Assembly (NCBI RefSeq): GCF_026340675.1 | Contig: NZ_JAPEOX010000001.1 | Span: forward strand, 3,658,001 to 3,722,000 | DNA from: Streptomyces sp. NBC_01264 | Lineage (GTDB): Bacteria > Actinomycetota > Actinomycetes > Streptomycetales > Streptomycetaceae | Length of the DNA stretch: 64,000 bases | Direction of reading: 5' to 3' | Shown: piece by piece, positions 46,335 to 56,728 of the stretch | Numbering within the stretch: the stretch's first letter is position 1 | Layout of the letters: each line of letters starts with the position of its first letter | Made by a program: the position numbers and the translations under genes | Notes under the pieces: generated by a model | Databases searched by the model: none | What the model saw: the letters and a program-made list of their open reading frames with translations, nothing else | Told to the model about the DNA's origin: nothing

Positions 46335-47249
46335 ATGACGTCCTCACCGCCCGCGTTGACCCGTATCCGCGTCGGTTCGGCTCCGGACTCCTGGGGGGTC
46401 TGGTTCCCCGACGATCCCCGGCAGACCCCGTGGGAGCGGTTCCTCGACGAGGTCGCCGAAGCCGGGTACGAGTGGATCGAGCTCGGCCCCTACGGCTATC
46501 TGCCCACCGATCCCGTCCGGCTCGCCGCCGAGGTCGCCGCGCGCGGTCTGCGGGTCTCCGCGGGAACCGTCTTCACCGGACTCCATCACGGGCCCGCCGT
46601 GTGGGAGGCCACCTGGGAGCACGTGTCGCGGATCGCGGAGCTCACCCGGGCCATGGGCGCGGCGCACCTCGTCGTGATCCCGTCCTTCTGGCGGGACGAC
46701 AAGACCGGCGAGGTGCTGGAGGACCGCACCCTCACCCCGGAGGGCTGGCGCCAACTGACCACGCAGACCGAGCGGCTGGGGAAGCGGGTCCAGGACGAGT
46801 ACGGGCTGCGGATCGTCGTCCATCCGCACGCGGACACCCACATCGACACCCCCGGGAACGTGGCGCGCTTCCTCGACGCCACCGATCCCGCACTGGTCTC
46901 CCTCTGCCTGGACACGGGGCACTACGCGTACTGCGGCGGCGACAGCGTCCGGGCCGTCGAGACCTTCGGCGAGCGGATCGGCTACCTCCACCTCAAGCAG
47001 GTCGACCCGCGGATCCTCGCCGAAGTCGTCCGGGACCAGGTCCCCTTCGGGCCGGCCGTGGCCCGCGGGGTGATGTGCGAGCCGCCGGCGGGGGTACCCG
47101 CGCTGGAACCGGTGCTGGCGGCCGCCGAGCAGCTCGGGGTGGACCTGTTCGCGATCGTGGAGCAGGACATGTACCCGTGCCCGCCCGACCGGCCGCTGCC
47201 GATCGCCCGCCGCACCCGCGCCCACCTGCGCTCCTGCGGCGCCCGCTGA
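46335..47249 (+). CDS. IolE-like sugar phosphate isomerase/epimerase (TIM barrel)
   Basis: 304 residues of the xylose-isomerase-like TIM-barrel family. [40 protein letters not shown] and HLKQVDP supply the metal-binding His/Glu/Asp residues. IolE dehydrates 2-keto-myo-inositol, which would fill the step missing from the divergent iol operon. Family members also act as keto-inositol isomerases, so IolE versus IolI is unresolved. The 60-bp gap to iolC must hold both promoters. Confidence 0.85.
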   Translation: MTSSPPALTRIRVGSAPDSWGVWFPDDPRQTPWERFLDEVAEAGYEWIELGPYGYLPTDPVRLAAEVAARGLRVSAGTVFTGLHHGPAVWEATWEHVSRIAELTRAMGAAHLVVIPSFWRDDKTGEVLEDRTLTPEGWRQLTTQTERLGKRVQDEYGLRIVVHPHADTHIDTPGNVARFLDATDPALVSLCLDTGHYAYCGGDSVRAVETFGERIGYLHLKQVDPRILAEVVRDQVPFGPAVARGVMCEPPAGVPALEPVLAAAEQLGVDLFAIVEQDMYPCPPDRPLPIARRTRAHLRSCGAR

Positions 47250-47302
47250 ACCGTGCGCGCCGACCGCAACCGCCGTACGCACCCTCGTGGAGGAGCAGAA
47301 AC

Positions 47303-48316
47303 ATGACCAGCACGCTCGGCATCGCCGTCATCGGTACCGGGAAGATGGGATCCGACCACGTCCGCCGCTTCGGCCGGACCGTCGGCGGGGCCCGGGTGGT
47401 GGCCGTGGCCGACCCGGACGGGGACCGGGTCAAGGAGGTCGCGGCCGGTCTGGAGGGGGCGAGCGCGCACACCGATCCGGCGGCCGCGATAGCGGCGCCC
47501 GGGGTGGACGCCGTACTGATCGCCTCACCCGGGCCCGCCCATGAGGAAGCGATCCTGCACGCGCTGGAACGGCGGCTGCCCGTGCTCTGCGAGAAGCCGC
47601 TGACCCCCGATCCCGCGGGCGCCCTGCGGATCATGGAGGCGGAGGCCCGGCTGGGCCGCCGGCTCGTCCAGGTCGGCTTCATGCGGCGCTACGACGCCGA
47701 GTACGCGCGTCTCAAGGAGCTGCTCGACGCGGGCGGCATCGGCCGGCCGCTGTTCCTGCACTGCCGGCACCGCAACGCCTCCTCGCCGTCCTTCTTCACC
47801 AGCGAGATGCTGATCAGCGATTCGGTGGTGCACGAGGTGGACGCGGCCCGCTGGCTGCTGGGCCAGGAGATCACCGCGGTGACCGTGCTCTCGCCGACGC
47901 CCACCTCGGCCGCCCGCGAGGGACTGCAGGACCCCCGGCTGGTCCTCATGGAGACCTCGGGCGGAGCCGTCGTGGACGTGGAGATCTTCGTCAACTGCGG
48001 CTTCGGCTACCAGGTGCAGTGCGAGGCGGTCGGCGAGTCCGGCAGCGCCCGGATCGGCGACGGTCACGCGATGGTCGTCCAGTCGGCGGGCCGGTGGGGC
48101 GGGGAGATCGACCAGGACTTCACGGTCCGCTTCGCCGACGCCTACGACCGCCAGCTCCGCCGCTGGGTCACCGCGGCCGCGCGGGGGCTGGTGGACGGCC
48201 CCGACGCGTGGGACGGCTACGCGGCGGCGGCCGTCTCCGAGGCGGGCCTCACCGCGGCCCGCAGCGGCGCACGGACCCCGGTCGAACTGACCGAACGCCC
48301 CTCCCTGTACCGCTGA
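47303..48316 (+). CDS. iolG: Gfo/Idh/MocA oxidoreductase, probable inositol 2-dehydrogenase
   Basis: 337 residues. The Rossmann motif is [22 protein letters not shown] carries the catalytic-region Lys (EKP), and [14 protein letters not shown] has the conserved His/Asp. Oxidising myo-inositol to 2-keto-myo-inositol with NAD would be the first pathway step and fits its place after the IolE-like gene. GGAGGAG lies ahead of ATG 47303. Other polyol substrates cannot be excluded. Confidence 0.87.
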   Translation: MTSTLGIAVIGTGKMGSDHVRRFGRTVGGARVVAVADPDGDRVKEVAAGLEGASAHTDPAAAIAAPGVDAVLIASPGPAHEEAILHALERRLPVLCEKPLTPDPAGALRIMEAEARLGRRLVQVGFMRRYDAEYARLKELLDAGGIGRPLFLHCRHRNASSPSFFTSEMLISDSVVHEVDAARWLLGQEITAVTVLSPTPTSAAREGLQDPRLVLMETSGGAVVDVEIFVNCGFGYQVQCEAVGESGSARIGDGHAMVVQSAGRWGGEIDQDFTVRFADAYDRQLRRWVTAAARGLVDGPDAWDGYAAAAVSEAGLTAARSGARTPVELTERPSLYR

Positions 48317-48349
48317 TCCGGTCTCCGGCCGACGGGGCATCATGGGGGA

Positions 48350-48886
48350 ATGCCCGAGATACCTTCCTCCGCGATCCCGGTCGCGACGCGACTTTCCCGG
48401 TACACGAAAACGGAACAGGACGAGATCCTCGGTGGCGGCGCCGACCCGTTCGGTGTGAGCGCGGCCGGCTTGACGTGGCTGCCCAAGGAGGAACACTTCG
48501 GCGTCACGTCCGGGGACCGGCTGCTGGCCCACGCGGGCCTGCTCCGGCTGCCCGTCGCGGTCGGCGCCGCCGAGAGCGAGGTGGTGGGCGTCGGAGGAGT
48601 GGCGGTCGCACCCGACGTACGGGGTCGCGGGCTGGCGCGGCTCGTCCTCGCGGCCGCACTGCGCCACGCACGCACGATGGGCCCGCGGCACGCGCTCCTG
48701 TTCTGCCGACCGCCGCTCGTTCCGCTGTACGAGCGCCTCGGATGGCTCCTGCTCGACGAGGACGTCCTCGTCGAGCAACCCGGAGACCGCTTGGTCGCCA
48801 TGCCGCTGCGCACCATGGTGATCCCGCTGCACGACGACGCGATCTGGCCCTCGGGGCCGGTACGGCTGCTCTCCCTCCCGATGTAG
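48350..48886 (+). CDS. GNAT-family acetyltransferase
   Basis: 178 residues. VGGVAVAPDVRGRGLARLVLAAALRHAR is motif A with the acetyl-CoA loop, and LFCRPPLVPLYERLGW is motif B. It resembles GNATs that act on small amines, with an extended N-terminus. It lies 33 bp after the inositol dehydrogenase gene on the same strand; whether it shares that transcript is unclear. Confidence 0.83.
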   Translation: MPEIPSSAIPVATRLSRYTKTEQDEILGGGADPFGVSAAGLTWLPKEEHFGVTSGDRLLAHAGLLRLPVAVGAAESEVVGVGGVAVAPDVRGRGLARLVLAAALRHARTMGPRHALLFCRPPLVPLYERLGWLLLDEDVLVEQPGDRLVAMPLRTMVIPLHDDAIWPSGPVRLLSLPM

Positions 48887-49144
48887 CGCGGCGACCGGGG
48901 TGAGCGGGGCACGACCGGGGATGCCCGCCCGCGCCCTGTGTGCCACCTGTGTCACGGGGGTCGTCGGGGTGTCACACATGTCCGCATTACGCGGGTCTTC
49001 CGTCACAGCCGGACGACAGCCCCTCCCCTGACCTCACCCTGCGTCGTTCCCCGGGCACAACCTGAGTGATCGTCAGTGTCCACGCGCCGGCTCCCCCGAC
49101 GGCCTCCCGGCCGGCCCCGCGGCGTGGACAAGGAGGTGTCGAGG

Positions 49145-49345
49145 ATGAGCGACCGACAGCTGTGGTCGTACAAGGAGATCGCCGCTCACATCCGGGTCCA
49201 GCCGGACACGGTGCGCTCCTACCGCAAGCACGGGCTGCTGCCCGCACCCGACCACGTGGAGGGCGGCAAGCCCTTCTGGTACGCCGACACCATCCGCGCC
49301 TGGGTGGCACGGCGGCCCGGCAACCGCGGACGCCGCGAGGACTGA
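49145..49345 (+). CDS. Small winged-helix (MerR/excisionase-like) DNA-binding protein
   Basis: 66 residues that are almost entirely a DNA-binding domain: LWSYKEIAAHIRVQPDTVRSYRKHGLLPAPD is the helix-turn-helix and the wing ends KPFWYADTIRAWVARRPG. The layout matches small AlpA/excisionase-type or MerR-N-terminal regulators. ATG 49145 follows AAGGAGG at good spacing; an upstream GTG at 49076 lacks support. No integrase is nearby, so a chromosomal regulator is more likely than an excisionase. Confidence 0.82.
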   Translation: MSDRQLWSYKEIAAHIRVQPDTVRSYRKHGLLPAPDHVEGGKPFWYADTIRAWVARRPGNRGRRED

Positions 49346-49389
49346 CGCGGCGTCCGGTCCAGGGACGGGACCCTCCCGGGCCCCGTCCG

Positions 49390-51645
49390 CTAGCGGCTCC
49401 CGGCGGGCACCGGCTCGGGTTCGGGCCGCTCGACGGCCGGCGCCGGCTCCCCCTCGCTCAGCCCGATGCGTTCGTGCAGTCTGCGCAGCGGCGCCGGCGC
49501 CCACCAGGTGGCCTTCCCGGTCAGCTTCATCACCGCCGGCACCAGCAGGCTCCGCACGACCATCGCGTCCATGAGTACGGCCAGCGCGATCCCCAGGCCC
49601 AGCATCTTGGTGTTGGTCACCCGCGAGCTGCCGATGGCGACCATCACCACCGCCAGGATCACGGCGGCCGCGGTGATCAGCCCACCCGTGCGGGTCAGCC
49701 CGGCGCGCACCGCGCCCTCGTGGTCCCCGGTCCGGTCGTACTCCTCCTTGATCCGGGATATGAGGAACACCCCGTAGTCCATGGAGAGTCCGAAGGCGAT
49801 GCAGAACATCAGCACCGGCAGGGTGGTCTCGATGTCTCCGGTTGAGGTGAAGGAGAGCAGTCCGGAGAGGTGGCCCTCCTGGAACACCCACACCACCGCC
49901 CCGAACATCGCCGTCAGGCTCAGCGCGTTGAGCAGTACGGCCTGGACGGGTATCAGCAGGCTTCCGGTGAGCAGGAAGACCAGGAGCAGCGTGGCCAGCA
50001 CCACGACGGCCAGGGCCAGGGGCAGTTTCTCGGCTATGGCGTCGCGGGCGTCGACGAGCACCGCGGCCTGTCCGGTCACGGCGGTGTCGAAGGGCGCGTC
50101 CACCGCCCTGACCAGGCCCACGAGGTCCTGGGCCTTCTCACCCACTTCCTCTCCCCCGGTGAGCACCGAGAAGTAGGCGTATCCGGTGCCGGCCGGCGAA
50201 CTCACCGGCCCTTCCACCCCCACCACCCCGGGCAGGGCTTCCACCCGCTTCTTGTAGGCGTCGAGTTCGGCGGGGCCGGAGGCCCCCTCGGTCAGTACGG
50301 TCAGGGCTCCGCCGGGGCTGCCCGGGAAGCCTTCGCGGATGTGCTGCTGCACCACGTGGGATTCGGCGGTGGCCGGCAGCTGCCGGTCGTCCACGGTGCC
50401 GAACTTCACGCCGAGGAAGGGCAGTCCCAGGAGCAGCAGCCCGGCCGTGGTGGCCACGGCGAACAGCGGGGCGCGGCGCATCACCAGGCCGGTCAGCCGG
50501 GCCCAGCCCCGCCCACCCCCACCCCCGGCACCGGCACCGGCCGGATCGCTTCCGCCCGGCCCGGACCGGCGCCACAGCCGGCGCAGGTCGAAGGAGTTGA
50601 CCCGCTCCCCGAGCAGCACGAGCGCCGCGGGCAGCACGATGAGCGCGGCCGCCGCGGCGAGCAGGACCACCGCGACTCCGGCGTAGGCGAAGGAGCGCAG
50701 GAAGTACATCGGGAAGAAGAGCATGGCCGAGAGGGCGACGGCCACGGTCAGCGCCGAGAACAGGACCGTCCGTCCGGCGGTGCGCAGGGTGACTCCGACG
50801 GCGGCCACCGGGTCGCGCCCGGCGGCCAGTTCCTCGCGGAACCTCCGCACGATGAACAGGGCGTAGTCGACGGCGAGGCCGAGCCCCAGGGCGGTGGTCA
50901 GGTTCTGCGCGAAGACGGAGACGTCGGTGAACTCGGTGAGCCCGCGCAGCACGGCATTGGTCCCGATGATGGCGATGATGCCGACCCCGAGGGGCAGCAG
51001 GGCCGCGACGGCGCTGCCGAAGACGAGGATGAGCAGGACGAGCGTCACGGGCAGGGCGATCAGCTCTGCGCGCAGCAGGTCCTCCTGGATGGTGGAGGTC
51101 ACCTCGCGCTGGACGGCGGCCGGGCCGCCGATGGACACCGTCAGCGGTCCGTGCTCGCCGCGGTAGTTCGGGACGATCCGGTCCACGACGGCGTTGGCCG
51201 TCTTCTCATCACCCGGCACGCGGGCGGCGATCAGGGCCTGCCGGCCGTCCTCGGAGCGCAGGGTGGGCAAGCCGGTCCGCCAGTACGAGCCCACCCCGGT
51301 CACGCCCTGTTCGGCGGCGAGCCGCGCCGTCAGCCGCTCGGCCTCGGCGGCGACGGCCGGATCGTCCACCCCGGCCGTCCCGGCCGCCCCGGCTTCGACG
51401 AGCAGCAGCAGATTGGGCTGGGAGCCCGGGAACTCGCGTTCCAGCGCCTTGGTGGCATAGGTGGAGCGGGCATCGGGCGCCTCCCAGCCCCCGCTCCCCA
51501 GACGGTCGGCGACGCCTCCGCCGGCGAAGACGGCCAGGGCCGTGACCACGAGGGCGAGCAGCAGCGAGAGCCGCGGCCGTGTGGTGACGAGCCCGGTCCA
51601 CCGGCCGCCCTCCCCAGGCGACGGCGGTTTCTTGACTTCGGACAT
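49390..51645 (-). CDS. MMPL/RND-family transporter
   Basis: 751 residues with two repeats of six helices separated by large extracytoplasmic loops. GLGLAVDYALFIVRRFREE and IAFGLSMDYGVFLISRIKEEYD are the paired Asp-Tyr proton-relay motifs of MMPL proteins (GxxxDY). These export lipids or hydrophobic drugs. It is divergent from a TetR gene, with clear operator-like repeats between, so the TetR very likely represses it. Confidence 0.92.
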   Translation of the reverse strand: MSEVKKPPSPGEGGRWTGLVTTRPRLSLLLALVVTALAVFAGGGVADRLGSGGWEAPDARSTYATKALEREFPGSQPNLLLLVEAGAAGTAGVDDPAVAAEAERLTARLAAEQGVTGVGSYWRTGLPTLRSEDGRQALIAARVPGDEKTANAVVDRIVPNYRGEHGPLTVSIGGPAAVQREVTSTIQEDLLRAELIALPVTLVLLILVFGSAVAALLPLGVGIIAIIGTNAVLRGLTEFTDVSVFAQNLTTALGLGLAVDYALFIVRRFREELAAGRDPVAAVGVTLRTAGRTVLFSALTVAVALSAMLFFPMYFLRSFAYAGVAVVLLAAAAALIVLPAALVLLGERVNSFDLRRLWRRSGPGGSDPAGAGAGGGGGRGWARLTGLVMRRAPLFAVATTAGLLLLGLPFLGVKFGTVDDRQLPATAESHVVQQHIREGFPGSPGGALTVLTEGASGPAELDAYKKRVEALPGVVGVEGPVSSPAGTGYAYFSVLTGGEEVGEKAQDLVGLVRAVDAPFDTAVTGQAAVLVDARDAIAEKLPLALAVVVLATLLLVFLLTGSLLIPVQAVLLNALSLTAMFGAVVWVFQEGHLSGLLSFTSTGDIETTLPVLMFCIAFGLSMDYGVFLISRIKEEYDRTGDHEGAVRAGLTRTGGLITAAAVILAVVMVAIGSSRVTNTKMLGLGIALAVLMDAMVVRSLLVPAVMKLTGKATWWAPAPLRRLHERIGLSEGEPAPAVERPEPEPVPAGSR

Positions 51646-51669
51646 GTCTCGGTGTCCCCTTCACCGTGA

Positions 51670-51749
51670 TTGCCAGGCCACTTAGACTGGCAAACACGAG
51701 CAGTCGCTCGCGTTTCTCAAGAATGCGAGCGACCTCTCGCGTTTGTCAA
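51670..51749. promoter_or_regulatory. Operator region between MMPL and TetR genes
   Basis: Several overlapping symmetries: TTGCCAG/CTGGCAA (51670-51676, 51687-51693); CGAGC-AGTC-GCTCG (51697-51710); GTCGCTCGC/GCGAGCGAC (51703-51711, 51725-51733); and a 14-bp direct repeat CTCGCGTTTSTCAA at 51707-51720 and 51736-51749. Read on the minus strand, the second direct-repeat end overlaps TTGACA, a good -35 for the transporter. Consistent with TetR dimers binding two sites. Confidence 0.65.
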
Positions 51750-51786
51750 TCACCCACGGGAAGCAACGGGAAGCAAGGGATTGGAC

Positions 51787-52557
51787 ATGCGGAAGACTCC
51801 TCAGGCCACGAGTGCGGACAAAGCGGGTGAATCAACCGCGGAGACGGCGCCGGAGACGGTGCTGGAGACAACTCTGGAGACAGCCCTGGAGACAGCCCCG
51901 CAGCCGGCGACCGGACCGGAGGCGGAAGCCGCCCCCCGCCGCCGCCAGGCCCGCGGTGAGCGCCGGATCGCCCAGCTCCTGACCGCCGCCGCCGGGGTGT
52001 TCTGCCGTACGGGCTACGCGGCGGCCAGCACCAACGCCATCGCCCGCGAGGCCGGCGTGTCCCCGGGCACGCTCTACCAGTTCTTCCCGAACAAGGAGGC
52101 CATCGCCGTCGAGCTGGGCGGGCAGCTCCTCCAGCGCGCCCACGAGGCGCACGGTCTGGCCTTCCTCCCCGAGAACCTGGACCGCCCGCTGCCCGAGCTG
52201 CTCGACGCCGTCCTGGATCCGGTCATCGCCTTCAACTGCGAGAACCCAGCTTTCGTGGCGCTCATGCACGGCTCCGGCATCCCCGGCATCGCCCAGGAGC
52301 ACGACGAGCTGCACGTCGGCATGCTGACCCGCGTCGAGGGGGTGCTGCGCGCGTGCGTCGCCCCGGCCGCCGACGGCGCCCCCGCCACCGACGCCGAGTT
52401 CACCCACGTCGCCACCATGGTGCTCGCCATCGTCCAGACCTCGCTCGAACTGATCCTGGCCAGCGAGGGCGCGGAACGTGCCGCGTACGTCGCGGAGCTG
52501 AAGACCGTCCTGTTCCGCTACCTGGACCCGATGATCACCACGCCTCCTCCTCGCTGA
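51787..52557 (+). CDS. TetR-family transcriptional repressor
   Basis: 256 residues. After a Thr/Glu/Ala-rich leader of ~45 residues (repeats of the type ETALETAP) comes the TetR helix-turn-helix: RIAQLLTAAAGVFCRTGYAAASTNAIAREAGVSPGTLYQFFPNKEAI. The remainder is an all-helical ligand-binding domain. Probably autoregulated and repressing the divergent MMPL gene. Its 3' end overlaps the convergent antiporter gene by 23 bp. Confidence 0.92.
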   Translation: MRKTPQATSADKAGESTAETAPETVLETTLETALETAPQPATGPEAEAAPRRRQARGERRIAQLLTAAAGVFCRTGYAAASTNAIAREAGVSPGTLYQFFPNKEAIAVELGGQLLQRAHEAHGLAFLPENLDRPLPELLDAVLDPVIAFNCENPAFVALMHGSGIPGIAQEHDELHVGMLTRVEGVLRACVAPAADGAPATDAEFTHVATMVLAIVQTSLELILASEGAERAAYVAELKTVLFRYLDPMITTPPPR

Positions 52558-53791
52558 CCATCTTCCCGACGCCCCCCGGCCCCGCCGCAGCGGAGTCCGG
52601 ACCCGAGCCGCCACCGGACCCCGCCCGCAACCGCAGCCCCAGCAGCGGGAAGACCAGTACGGACACCATCCCGGCCCCGACCAGCGCCGCCGCCTCCCCC
52701 GACCCCAGCTTTCCCTCCTGAACGCCCAGGGTGGTGATCGCCACCACCAGCGGCAGCGCCGTGGAGCCGAACAGCACCAGGGCCGACCGGTCCCCCCGCC
52801 CGAGGTCCCGGGGGGCCAGCAGCCACATCGGGAGCCCGCGCACCACGAGGAAGAGCAGCAGGAACACCGGCAGCAGCAGGAGCACCCGCCCGCCCCCGAG
52901 CAGCGCGGACAGGTCGAACTCGATCCCGGTGACCACGAAGAACAGCGGCACCAGGAAGCCGAAGCCCATGGCCTCCACCTTCGACAGCACGGCCTCGCTG
53001 CTCTCCGGGGCGGCCCCGTGCAGCACCAGCCGGGTGATCAGCCCCGCGGCGAAGGCACCGAGCAGGACGTCGAGGCCGAGCACCTCGGACAGCGCCAGGA
53101 ACGCCACGAGGATCAGCATCACCAGGCGCACCGCGAACTGACCACTGCTGTTGAGGGTCTTGACGATGACCCGGGAGAACCACGGCGGCTTCGGCCGCAT
53201 CGCCCAGAACACGGCGCCGGCCGTGAGCACCGCGAAGCCGATCAGCAGCGCCGCCGACTGCGCCGGAGCCCGCCCGCTGAGCAGCAGGGCCATGGCGATG
53301 ATCGGCCCGAACTCGCCGACCGCGCCCATCGCCATCATCACCGTGCCGAACCGGCTCTGGAGGTCCCCCGAGTCCCGCAGGACCGGCAGGATCGTGCCGA
53401 GGGCGGTGCTGGTGAGCGCGGTGCCGATGTAGACGCCCTTGTCGAACTCGCCGCCCGACAGCAGAAGTCCGAGCCCGAGCCCGAGCACGAGGGCCGCCAT
53501 CCAGGCCCACACCGACCGCTTCAGGGTGTCGCCCTTGACCTGGGCGAACTGGATCTCGTAGCCGGCCAGGAAGATCAGCATCGCCAGGCCGAGCTCGCTG
53601 AGCACGTCGACGACCTCGGTGGAGTGCGCCCAGCCGAGGACGTCGGGTCCGACCAGGACGCCCAGGACGATCTCGAAGATCACCAGCGGGACGGGGAGCC
53701 AGCGCGCGACCCCGTACGCGAGCAGGGGCGCGAGCACGGCGATCGACATGATCAGGATGAGAGTGGTCCCCGAGTGCGCCATGTGTGCCAT
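52535..53791 (-). CDS. CPA2-type cation:proton antiporter (Kef-like)
   Basis: 418 residues, ~12 hydrophobic helices of the Na/H exchanger fold: LGWAHSTEVVDVLSELGLAMLIFLAGYEI, TALTSTALGTILPVL and AMGAVGEFGPIIAMALL, the latter with the acidic residue typical of CPA2. No C-terminal RCK/TrkA domain is present; the tail is Gly/Ser/Pro-rich. It exchanges K+ or Na+ for H+ at the inner membrane. Single gene. Confidence 0.9.
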   Translation of the reverse strand: MAHMAHSGTTLILIMSIAVLAPLLAYGVARWLPVPLVIFEIVLGVLVGPDVLGWAHSTEVVDVLSELGLAMLIFLAGYEIQFAQVKGDTLKRSVWAWMAALVLGLGLGLLLSGGEFDKGVYIGTALTSTALGTILPVLRDSGDLQSRFGTVMMAMGAVGEFGPIIAMALLLSGRAPAQSAALLIGFAVLTAGAVFWAMRPKPPWFSRVIVKTLNSSGQFAVRLVMLILVAFLALSEVLGLDVLLGAFAAGLITRLVLHGAAPESSEAVLSKVEAMGFGFLVPLFFVVTGIEFDLSALLGGGRVLLLLPVFLLLFLVVRGLPMWLLAPRDLGRGDRSALVLFGSTALPLVVAITTLGVQEGKLGSGEAAALVGAGMVSVLVFPLLGLRLRAGSGGGSGPDSAAAGPGGVGKMVSEEEAW

Positions 53792-53860
53792 TTACATACG
53801 CTTCACACCGATTGTCCACCGCAAAAGATCTCACCGGGCGCCCGCGCAGCGCTCGCGTTG

Positions 53861-53877
53861 ATACCCCCTAGGGGTAT
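53861..53877 (+). promoter_or_regulatory. CsoR-type copper operator
   Basis: ATACCCC-CTA-GGGGTAT: 7-bp perfect arms around a 3-bp centre, the form of CsoR operators at actinobacterial copper genes. It lies 92 bp before the copper chaperone start. No csoR gene is present in the window, so the repressor must act in trans. Confidence 0.85.
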
Positions 53878-53968
53878 AGTCTCGAAGTGTCGGGATGAAC
53901 GGTGGACTCCCCACGAGCGATCCGCCGCCTTCCGGCCGCCCGGAAACGCCCCTGAAGAGGAGAACGAC

Positions 53969-54202
53969 ATGAGCGCCGACACGGACACCCAGACCACCAC
54001 CGTCTACCGGGTGACCGGCATGACCTGTGGGCACTGCGAGGGCGCGGTGACGGCCGAGCTCTCCGAGCTGGCGGGCGTCAGCTCGGTCAAGGCCGTCGCC
54101 GCGACCGGCGAGGTCACCGTGGTCTCGGCCGCCCCGCTCGACGAGGCCGCCGTGCGCGCCGCCGTCGACGAGGCCGGGTACGAGTTCGCCGGCCAGGCCT
54201 GA
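53969..54202 (+). CDS. copZ: Copper chaperone, HMA domain (CopZ)
   Basis: 77-residue heavy-metal-associated domain with the GMTCGHCE metal-binding loop (CxxC) and the ferredoxin-like beta-alpha-beta-beta-alpha-beta pattern (VYRVTG, AVTAELSEL, SSVKAVAA, EVTVVSA). It carries Cu(I) to the ATPase encoded 130 bp downstream. Expression is presumably induced by copper through the CsoR-type site upstream. The gap to copA holds three copies of a CTTCGGCATCACCCG-like 15-bp repeat. Confidence 0.93.
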   Translation: MSADTDTQTTTVYRVTGMTCGHCEGAVTAELSELAGVSSVKAVAATGEVTVVSAAPLDEAAVRAAVDEAGYEFAGQA

Positions 54203-54331
54203 GCACCTCCTCTTCGGCATCACCCGCTTCGGCATCACCCGCTTCGGCAGTACCCGCAGCACCCCGCCGGGCCGTACCGGCCAGCTCATACTGGTTCCGT
54301 ACGGCCCGGCCCGCCCCCTGGAGCCCGGATC

Positions 54332-56596
54332 ATGAGCAGCAGCACAGTGCACGACGGACCCATAACGACCGCCGAGGTCGAGCTGACCATCGGCGGGATG
54401 ACCTGCGCCTCCTGCGCGGCCCGCATCGAGAAGAAGCTGAACCGGATGGACGGGGTCACCGCATCGGTGAACTACGCCACCGAGAAGGCCAAGGTCTCCT
54501 ACGGCGCCGACGTGCAGGTCGCCGACCTCATCGCGACGGTCGTCAAGACCGGCTACACCGCCGAGGAACCCCCGCCGCCCGTGCCCGAGCAGCCCGAGGA
54601 GGCGCAGGCCCCCGACGAGGCCCGCGACCCCGAACTGGCCGCGCTGCGCCAGCGCCTGCTGGTCTCCGTGGTGCTCTCGCTGCCCGTGGTCCTGCTCGCG
54701 ATGGTCCCGGCCCTCCAGTTCGACAACTGGCAGTGGCTCTCGCTGACCCTGGCCGCCCCCGTCGTCGTCTGGGGCGCGCTCCCCTTCCACAAGGCCGCCT
54801 GGACCAACGCCCGGCACGGCGCGGCCACCATGGACACCCTGGTCTCGGTCGGCACCGGCGCGGCCTTCCTCTGGTCGCTGTGGGCCCTGTTCTTCGGCCA
54901 CGCCGGAATGCCCGGTATGCGGCACGGCTTCGACTTCTCGGTCTCGCGCACCGACGGCTCCTCGGCGATCTACCTGGAGGTGGCGGCCGGCGTCGTCAGC
55001 TTCATCCTGCTCGGCCGGTACCTGGAGGCCCGCTCGAAGCGCAAGGCCGGCGCGGCCCTCAAGGCCCTCATGCGGCTCGGCGCCAAGGACGTGGCGGTCC
55101 TGCGCGGCGGCACCGAGGTGCGCATTCCCGTGAGCGCGCTCGCGGTGGGCGACCGGTTCGTCGTCCGGCCGGGCGAGAAGATCGCCACCGACGGCACGGT
55201 CGTCGAGGGCAGCTCCGCCGTGGACGCCGCCATGCTGACCGGCGAATCGGTCCCGGTCGAGGTCACCGTGGGCGACGGGGTCACCGGAGCCACCGTCAAC
55301 ACCTCCGGCCGCCTTGTCGTCGAGGCCACCCGCGTCGGCTCGGACACCCAGCTCGCCCGGATGGCCAGGCTGGTCGAGGACGCGCAGAACGGCAAGGCCG
55401 AGGTGCAGCGCCTCGCCGACCGGATCTCGGGGATCTTCGTCCCCGTCGTGCTCGTCCTGGCCCTGGGCACCTGGGTCACCTGGCTGCTGATCACCGACAA
55501 TCCGACGGCCGCCTTCACCGCCGCCGTGGCCGTCCTGATCATCGCCTGCCCGTGCGCCCTGGGCCTGGCCACCCCGACCGCGCTGATGGTCGGAACCGGC
55601 CGGGGCGCGCAGCTCGGCATCCTGATCAAGGGCCCCGAGGTGCTGGAGTCGACCCGCCGCGTGGACACCGTCGTCCTGGACAAGACCGGCACCGTGACGA
55701 CCGGCCGGATGACCCTGACCGCCACCCACCCCGCCGAGGGCGTGGACGCGGACGAACTGCTGCGCCTGGCCGGGTCGCTGGAGCACGCCTCCGAGCACCC
55801 GATCGCCCGGGCCGTGGCGGCGGGCGCCGCGGAGCTCCCCGGCGGCCTGTCCGTCCCGGAGGGCTTCGAGAACCACGGAGGCCTCGGCGTCCAGGGCGTG
55901 GTCGACGGGCACGCCGTCCTGGTGGGCCGCGAGAAGCTGCTCGCCGACTGGTCGATCGCGCTGCCCGCCCCCCTCGCCGAGATCAAGGCGGCCGCCGAGG
56001 CCGAGGGTTCCACCGCCGTCCTGGTCGCCTGGGACGGGGAGGCCCGCGGGGTGCTGACCGTGGCCGACGCGGTCAAGGAGACCAGCGCCGAGGCCGTCTC
56101 CCGGCTGCGGGCGCTGGGCCTGACCCCGGTCCTGCTGACCGGCGACAACCAGGCCGTCGCGCAGAGCGTGGCCCGCGCGGTGGGCATCGAGGAGGTCATC
56201 GCCGAGGTCCTCCCGCAGGACAAGGTGGACGTCGTACGCCGGCTACAGGCCGAGGGCCGTACGGTCGCCATGGTCGGCGACGGGGTCAACGACGCGGCCG
56301 CGCTGGCCCAGGCCGACCTGGGGCTGGCGATGGGCACCGGCACCGACGCGGCGATCGAGGCGAGCGATCTGACCCTCGTACGGGGCGACTTGCGGGTCGC
56401 GGCGGACGCGATCCGGCTCTCGCGCCGGACCCTGGCCACCATCAAGGGCAATCTCTTCTGGGCCTTCGGCTACAACGTCGCGGCGCTTCCGCTGGCCGCC
56501 GCCGGACTGCTCAACCCGATGATCGCGGGGGCCGCGATGGCCTTCTCCTCGGTCTTCGTCGTCACCAACAGCCTGCGGCTGCGGTCCTTCCGCTAG
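54332..56596 (+). CDS. copA: Copper-translocating P1B-type ATPase CopA
   Basis: 754 residues. One N-terminal HMA domain (GMTCASC), eight predicted membrane helices with the CPC transport motif ([16 protein letters not shown]), LTGES actuator loop, DKTGTVT with the phosphorylated Asp, SEHPIA nucleotide-binding His-Pro motif and [10 protein letters not shown] hinge. It exports Cu(I) from the cytoplasm. Second gene of the copper operon. Confidence 0.96.
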   Translation: MSSSTVHDGPITTAEVELTIGGMTCASCAARIEKKLNRMDGVTASVNYATEKAKVSYGADVQVADLIATVVKTGYTAEEPPPPVPEQPEEAQAPDEARDPELAALRQRLLVSVVLSLPVVLLAMVPALQFDNWQWLSLTLAAPVVVWGALPFHKAAWTNARHGAATMDTLVSVGTGAAFLWSLWALFFGHAGMPGMRHGFDFSVSRTDGSSAIYLEVAAGVVSFILLGRYLEARSKRKAGAALKALMRLGAKDVAVLRGGTEVRIPVSALAVGDRFVVRPGEKIATDGTVVEGSSAVDAAMLTGESVPVEVTVGDGVTGATVNTSGRLVVEATRVGSDTQLARMARLVEDAQNGKAEVQRLADRISGIFVPVVLVLALGTWVTWLLITDNPTAAFTAAVAVLIIACPCALGLATPTALMVGTGRGAQLGILIKGPEVLESTRRVDTVVLDKTGTVTTGRMTLTATHPAEGVDADELLRLAGSLEHASEHPIARAVAAGAAELPGGLSVPEGFENHGGLGVQGVVDGHAVLVGREKLLADWSIALPAPLAEIKAAAEAEGSTAVLVAWDGEARGVLTVADAVKETSAEAVSRLRALGLTPVLLTGDNQAVAQSVARAVGIEEVIAEVLPQDKVDVVRRLQAEGRTVAMVGDGVNDAAALAQADLGLAMGTGTDAAIEASDLTLVRGDLRVAADAIRLSRRTLATIKGNLFWAFGYNVAALPLAAAGLLNPMIAGAAMAFSSVFVVTNSLRLRSFR

Positions 56597-56704
56597 TGAT
56601 CACCCTTCACGTCCCGCGCACACCCTCTTCACGCGAGACGCAGATCACAGGGACCCCGACGTAACCTTCGGACACCCCCATGGGTCTAATGGGGCGATGC
56701 CGAA

Positions 56705-56728
56705 AACGTGTTGGAACGACTACACGTT
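56705..56728. promoter_or_regulatory. Inverted repeat downstream of copA
   Basis: AACGTGT (56705-56711) and ACACGTT (56722-56728) are perfect 7-bp arms around 10 bp, framed by GCCGA and TCGGC a few bases outside. It could be a regulator site or a hairpin. No gene with convincing coding bias starts next to it. Confidence 0.4.

Noticed and set aside
49145..49345. Excisionase of an integrative element
   Set aside because: The helix-turn-helix is compatible, but there is no integrase, replication or transfer gene nearby; kept as a small regulator only.
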